From GCA-003244245 sp050699715 (lineage in GTDB: Bacteria > Actinomycetota > Actinomycetes > Mycobacteriales > Pseudonocardiaceae): 64,000 nt of DNA. Under the pieces are notes generated by a model, which made no database searches, was not told where the DNA came from, and saw only the letters and a list, made by a program, of their open reading frames with translations. A program made the position numbers and the translations under genes. Each line of letters begins with the position of its first letter. The stretch's first letter is position 1. Location of the stretch: NCBI GenBank assembly GCA_050699715.1, contig JBOHFR010000001.1, positions 62,001-126,000 of the forward strand, given 5' to 3'. Shown piece after piece: positions 60,783-64,000 of this stretch.

Positions 60783-61673
60783 ATGGCCGTCGTCACCATG
60801 AAGCAGCTGCTTGACTCCGGCGTGCACTTCGGGCACCAGACCCGCCGCTGGAACCCGAAGATGAAGCGCTACATCTTCACCGAGCGCAACGGCATCTACA
60901 TCATCGACCTGCAACAAACGTTGACCTACATTGACCGGGCCTACGAGTTCATCAAGCAGACCGTGGCCCACGGTGGCTCGATCTTATTCATCGGCACCAA
61001 GAAGCAGGCCCAGGAAGCGATATCGCATCATGCGCAGCGAGTCGGCATGCCCTTCGTGAACCATCGCTGGTTGGGCGGCATGCTCACGAACTTTTCCACC
61101 GTGCACAAGCGCCTGCAGCGTCTCAAGGAGCTTGAGTCCATGGAGCAGACCGGCGGTTTTTCCGGGCTGACAAAAAAGGAAATCCTGATGCGCACCCGGG
61201 AGAAGGACAAGCTGGAGAAGACCCTCGGCGGGATTCGGGACATGCAGCGCGTTCCTAGCGCGGTGTGGATAGTGGACACTAAGAAGGAGCAGATTGCCGT
61301 CGGTGAGGCCCGCAAGCTGGGCATCCCGGTTGTGGCCATCCTGGACACCAACTGCGACCCCGACGAGGTTGATTACCCCATCCCGGGCAACGACGATGCG
61401 ATCCGCGCTGCGGCGCTGCTCACCCGTGTGGTAGCCGACGCCACCGCCGACGGATTGATGTCGCGGGCCGGACGTTCCGCCGGAGCCGACGGCTCGGACA
61501 AGCCCGGTGCCGGTGGCCACGAGCCGCTGGCCGAATGGGAGCAGGAGCTGATGGTCTCTGCCCCCGACAGCCCTGTTTCTGACAGCCCTGTTCCCACCAA
61601 CACCGCAGAGCAGGAAGCCGCGCTGCAGCTGGCCGAACCCATAGTCGCTAACAACGGCGTGCCGCAGACCTAA
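60783..61673 (+). CDS. rpsB: 30S ribosomal protein S2
   Basis: S2 of 296 residues: MAVVTMKQLLDSGVHFGHQT, RRWNPKMKRYIFTERNGIYI, FIGTKKQAQEAI, NHRWLGGMLTNFSTVHKRL, PIPGNDDAIRAAALL. The actinobacterial C-terminal tail is acidic and contains a small SPVSDSPVP duplication. ATG 60783 is the conserved start. First gene of rpsB-tsf-pyrH-frr. Confidence 0.96.
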   Translation: MAVVTMKQLLDSGVHFGHQTRRWNPKMKRYIFTERNGIYIIDLQQTLTYIDRAYEFIKQTVAHGGSILFIGTKKQAQEAISHHAQRVGMPFVNHRWLGGMLTNFSTVHKRLQRLKELESMEQTGGFSGLTKKEILMRTREKDKLEKTLGGIRDMQRVPSAVWIVDTKKEQIAVGEARKLGIPVVAILDTNCDPDEVDYPIPGNDDAIRAAALLTRVVADATADGLMSRAGRSAGADGSDKPGAGGHEPLAEWEQELMVSAPDSPVSDSPVPTNTAEQEAALQLAEPIVANNGVPQT

Positions 61674-61701
61674 ACGGTCGGTTGCACACCCTCACCAATC
61701 C

Positions 61702-61737
61702 GACCGATCCAACCGATCCAACCGATCCAACCGATCC
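61702..61737 (+). repeat. 9-bp tandem repeats in the rpsB-tsf gap
   Basis: Four consecutive 9-bp units: GACCGATCC followed by three AACCGATCC. They lie between the rpsB stop and the tsf start and are probably a slippage-derived microrepeat; their GATC content has no evident meaning. Confidence 0.6.
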
Positions 61738-61767
61738 GACAACAAACTCCAGGACGGTAAAGCCACG

Positions 61768-62583
61768 ATGGCGAATTATTCCGCCGCCGACGTCAAGCGA
61801 ATCCGGGACCTGACTGGTTCCGGGATGATGGACTGCAAGAGGGCCTTGGAAGAATCCGACGGCGACTTCGACCGGGCAGTTGAACTGCTCCGCATCAAGG
61901 GTGCGAGGGACGTTGGCAAGCGGGCCGAGCGCACCACCGCCAACGGACTGGTAGCCGCCGAGGGCGGCGTGATGATCGAACTCAATTGCGAGACCGACTT
62001 CGTGGCCAAGGGTGCTGACTTCCAGGAGCTCGCCAGCAAGATCCTCGCTGAGGCGATCCGGACCCGGCCCGTCGACGCCGAGGCGCTCGCTCAGACGCAG
62101 TGCAACGGTGGCACGGTCGCGGATGCGGTGCAGGCTTTCTCGGCCAAGATCGGCGAGAAGTTGCAGCTGCGCCGGGTGGTGTCCTTCGGCGGCGAGGTAG
62201 CCACCTACCTGCACCGCCGCGCCTCCGACCTGCCAGCTGCGGTGGGCGTGCTGGTCGAGTATGACGGTGGTTCGCCGGAGACCGCGCGTGCGGTGGCGAT
62301 GCAGGTGGCCGCGATGAAGCCGCGCTATGTCACTCGGGATGACGTGCCGGCCGGCGTGCTCGCCGATGAACGGCGTATCGCGCAAGAGACCGCCCGCCAG
62401 GAGGGCAAGCCCGAGCAGGCATTGCCGAAGATCGTCGAAGGCCGTATCAATGGCTTCTTCAAGGATACCGTGTTGCTGGAGCAGTCTTCCGTGCAGGATT
62501 CCAAGAAGACCGTCAGGGCTCTTCTGGACGAGGCTGGGGTGACTGTGCGGCGGTTCGCCCGCTTCGAGGTAGGCCAGGCCTGA
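61768..62583 (+). CDS. tsf: Translation elongation factor Ts
   Basis: EF-Ts exchanges GDP for GTP on EF-Tu. The 271-residue protein has the N-terminal UBA-like part (ADVKRIRDLTGSGMMDCKRAL), the core contact TDFVAKGADFQELA and the C-terminal coiled region (LEQSSVQDSKKTVRALLDEAG). ATG 61768 is preceded by AGGACGG. pyrH follows 7 bp later. Confidence 0.96.
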   Translation: MANYSAADVKRIRDLTGSGMMDCKRALEESDGDFDRAVELLRIKGARDVGKRAERTTANGLVAAEGGVMIELNCETDFVAKGADFQELASKILAEAIRTRPVDAEALAQTQCNGGTVADAVQAFSAKIGEKLQLRRVVSFGGEVATYLHRRASDLPAAVGVLVEYDGGSPETARAVAMQVAAMKPRYVTRDDVPAGVLADERRIAQETARQEGKPEQALPKIVEGRINGFFKDTVLLEQSSVQDSKKTVRALLDEAGVTVRRFARFEVGQA

Positions 62584-62590
62584 CGCGCTG

Positions 62591-63328
62591 ATGAACGCTG
62601 ACCGGCTGGTGGGTCCCGGATACCGCAGAGTGCTCCTCAAGCTCGGTGGGGAGATGTTCGGCGGCGGTGGAGTCGGGGTAGACCCCGAGGTGGTGAAGGC
62701 TGTCGCGCGGCAGATCGCCGAGGTGGTCGCTAGTGGGATGCAGATGGCCGTGGTGATCGGCGGGGGGAACTTCTTTCGCGGCGCGGAGCTCCAGCTGGGC
62801 GGCATGGAACGTTCCCGCGGTGACTACATGGGAATGCTGGGCACCGTGATGAACTGCCTGGCCCTGCAGGACTTCCTGGAGCGTGAGCACAAGATCGATA
62901 CTCGCGTCCAAACGGCCATCACGATGGGTCAGGTCGCCGAGCCCTACATCCCGCGCCGGGCGATCCGGCACCTTGAGAAGGGCCGGGTGGTGATCTTCGG
63001 GGCTGGCGTGGGGATGCCCTACTTCTCCACCGACACCACCGGTGCCCAGCGGGCGCTAGAGATCGGTTGCGAGGTCCTGTTGCTGGGCAAGGCGGTCGAT
63101 GGAGTCTACACCGCCGACCCCAGGACCGATCCTTCGGCCACGATGTTCACGCACATCACCCATCGCGAGGTGCTTGAGCGCGGACTCAACGTGGCGGACG
63201 CGACCGCTTTCAGCCTGTGCATGGACAATAAGCTGCCGATCATCGTGTTCAATCTGCTCACCGAGGGCAATATCGCTCGTGCGGTGCGTGGTGAGCCCAT
63301 CGGAACCCTGGTCAGCTCTGCGGCATAA
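62591..63328 (+). CDS. pyrH: UMP kinase
   Basis: PyrH phosphorylates UMP to UDP. The 245-residue amino-acid-kinase-fold protein shows VLLKLGGEMFGG, VVIGGGNFFRG, DYMGMLGTVMNCLALQD, GTGMPYFSTDT-like GVGMPYFSTDTTGAQRALE and LLLGKAVDGVYTADPRTDP. The start ATG 62591 is 7 bp after tsf. Confidence 0.96.
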   Translation: MNADRLVGPGYRRVLLKLGGEMFGGGGVGVDPEVVKAVARQIAEVVASGMQMAVVIGGGNFFRGAELQLGGMERSRGDYMGMLGTVMNCLALQDFLEREHKIDTRVQTAITMGQVAEPYIPRRAIRHLEKGRVVIFGAGVGMPYFSTDTTGAQRALEIGCEVLLLGKAVDGVYTADPRTDPSATMFTHITHREVLERGLNVADATAFSLCMDNKLPIIVFNLLTEGNIARAVRGEPIGTLVSSAA

Positions 63329-63369
63329 CGGGCATCAGGCTAGACCCTCAGGCTAGACAAGGAGCAGCC

Positions 63370-63927
63370 GTGATCGACGATACCCTCCTCGACGCCGAGG
63401 AAAAGATGGAGAAGGCCGTGTCGGTGGCCAAGGAGGACCTCGCCACGGTGCGTACCGGTCGTGCCAGCCCCGCGATGTTCTCTAAGATCGTCGTGGACTA
63501 TTACGGCTCGGCCACCCCATTGACCCAACTGGCCAGTGTGGCTGTCCCGGAGGCCCGGATGGCCGTGATCAAGCCCTACGACCCCAGCCAGCTCAGGACG
63601 ATGGAGAAGGCGATCCGGGACTCCGACCTGGGCGTCAACCCCACCAATGACGGGGTGATCATCCGGGTGCTCATCCCGCAGCTGTCCCAGGAACGCCGCC
63701 GAGATTTGGTCAAGGTGGCGCATACCAAGGGAGAGGACGCCAAGGTATCCATTCGAAACATCCGTCGCAAGGCCAAGGAACAGCTCACCCGTATCTCTCG
63801 CGACGGCGAAGCTGGTGAGGACGACGTGACACGGGCAGAGAAGGAGCTCGAGGTCATCACGCACCGATACGTGGGGCAGATCGACGAGCTCGTCAAGCAT
63901 AAGGAATCCGAACTGCTCGAGGTCTGA
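63370..63927 (+). CDS. frr: Ribosome recycling factor
   Basis: Frr splits post-termination ribosomes with EF-G. The 185-residue protein contains VRTGRASPAMFSKIVVDYYG, TPLTQLASVAVPEARM, DLGVNPTNDGVIIRVLIPQL and the helical VSIRNIRRKAKEQL. The GTG at 63370 has AAGGAGC upstream. Order pyrH-frr is conserved. Confidence 0.97.
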   Translation: MIDDTLLDAEEKMEKAVSVAKEDLATVRTGRASPAMFSKIVVDYYGSATPLTQLASVAVPEARMAVIKPYDPSQLRTMEKAIRDSDLGVNPTNDGVIIRVLIPQLSQERRRDLVKVAHTKGEDAKVSIRNIRRKAKEQLTRISRDGEAGEDDVTRAEKELEVITHRYVGQIDELVKHKESELLEV

Positions 63928-64000
63928 GTGGCCGCCAGCGGACTGCCCGAGCATCCCCCTTCCGCTGTGCACCCAGCGCAATACCCGCGCGTCCGGCGGG
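63928..64000 (+). CDS. Start of the next gene, probably cdsA (3' end outside window)
   Basis: A GTG directly follows the frr TGA and opens a frame to the window edge (24 codons, proline/histidine-rich). In actinobacteria the gene after frr is cdsA, phosphatidate cytidylyltransferase, whose N-terminus is variable and hydrophilic before the membrane domain. The visible part cannot prove identity, so the call rests on position. Confidence 0.45.
   Translation, partial: MAASGLPEHPPSAVHPAQYPRVRR

Noticed and set aside
61681..61745. Possible CRISPR-like repeats before tsf
   Set aside because: Nine-base uninterrupted units without spacers; a simple tandem repeat.

Overview
The window is 64 kb of a high-GC actinobacterial chromosome with dense, often 4-bp-overlapping genes, GTG starts and classical actinobacterial gene order. 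Strands that follow the Mycobacterium/Pseudonocardiales order (pdxS..pdxT-yebC-ruvCAB-yajC-secDF-apt-rel-ppi-MBL; aspS..rarA; alaS-ruvX-mltG; ftsY-amt-glnB-glnD-ffh; rpsP-khpA-rimM-trmD-rplS-lepB-rnhB-DUF2469; yraN-comM-dprA-xerC-whiG-M23; rpsB-tsf-pyrH-frr-cdsA), together with a WhiG-like and a SigD/ShbA-like sigma factor and a DUF5753/DUF397 regulator pair, suggest a Pseudonocardiales-like, possibly sporulating, actinomycete. This assignment is inference; no rRNA, tRNA, CRISPR array, insertion sequence or prophage was seen.

Layout. 1-5478: vitamin B6 synthesis (pdxS, pdxT) interrupted by accessory genes (PHP hydrolase, frameshifted XRE/DUF5753 regulator with its DUF397 partner, PadR regulator with a small coupled protein), then yebC. 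5479-6608: a gap with an ABC-F remnant and a LexA box. 6609-8841: ruvCAB. 8879-13280: VIT-like membrane protein, then yajC-secD-secF. 13512-18257: a membrane-anchored pseudokinase, apt and the (p)ppGpp synthetase/hydrolase rel. 18288-25424: cyclophilin, MBL hydrolase, YibE/F-like protein, a consensus LexA box inside a long palindrome, a SigD-like sigma factor, an MFS transporter and aspS; hisS, usual here in relatives, is absent. 25514-29300: SGNH hydrolase and rarA followed by debris (a ribbon-helix-helix gene broken by TGA, a 5'-truncated TIGR04141 gene, a histidine-kinase fragment). 29306-35113: prepilin peptidase, mltG, ruvX, alaS, DUF6167, DUF948, all on the minus strand and apparently inverted relative to relatives. 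35348-37780: an orphan NIS siderophore synthetase behind a DtxR/IdeR-type iron box, and a broken aspartic-protease-like gene. 37895-46481: ftsY, the nitrogen operon amt-glnB-glnD behind a GlnR array, a DivIVA-like protein and ffh. 46529-53387: amidohydrolase, CPBP protease, ribosome/tRNA maturation genes, signal peptidase, RNase HII. 53423-59798: a P450 with an internal minisatellite, two DnaA boxes, then yraN-comM-dprA-xerC-whiG. 59809-64000: M23 peptidase, rpsB-tsf-pyrH-frr and the start of a gene in the cdsA position.

How the parts fit: most of the window is housekeeping (export, recombination and repair, translation, stringent response, nitrogen sensing). Regulatory links visible in the DNA are two LexA boxes (ruvC; yibE/sigD-like), an iron box, a GlnR array and paired DnaA boxes. 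No clearly new multi-gene system is evident. The most unusual items are the pseudokinase between secF and apt/rel, the LexA palindrome between a YibE/F gene and a sigma factor, the interrupted RHH gene overlapping rarA, and the decayed genes that mark rearrangement junctions near 28-29 kb and 35-38 kb.
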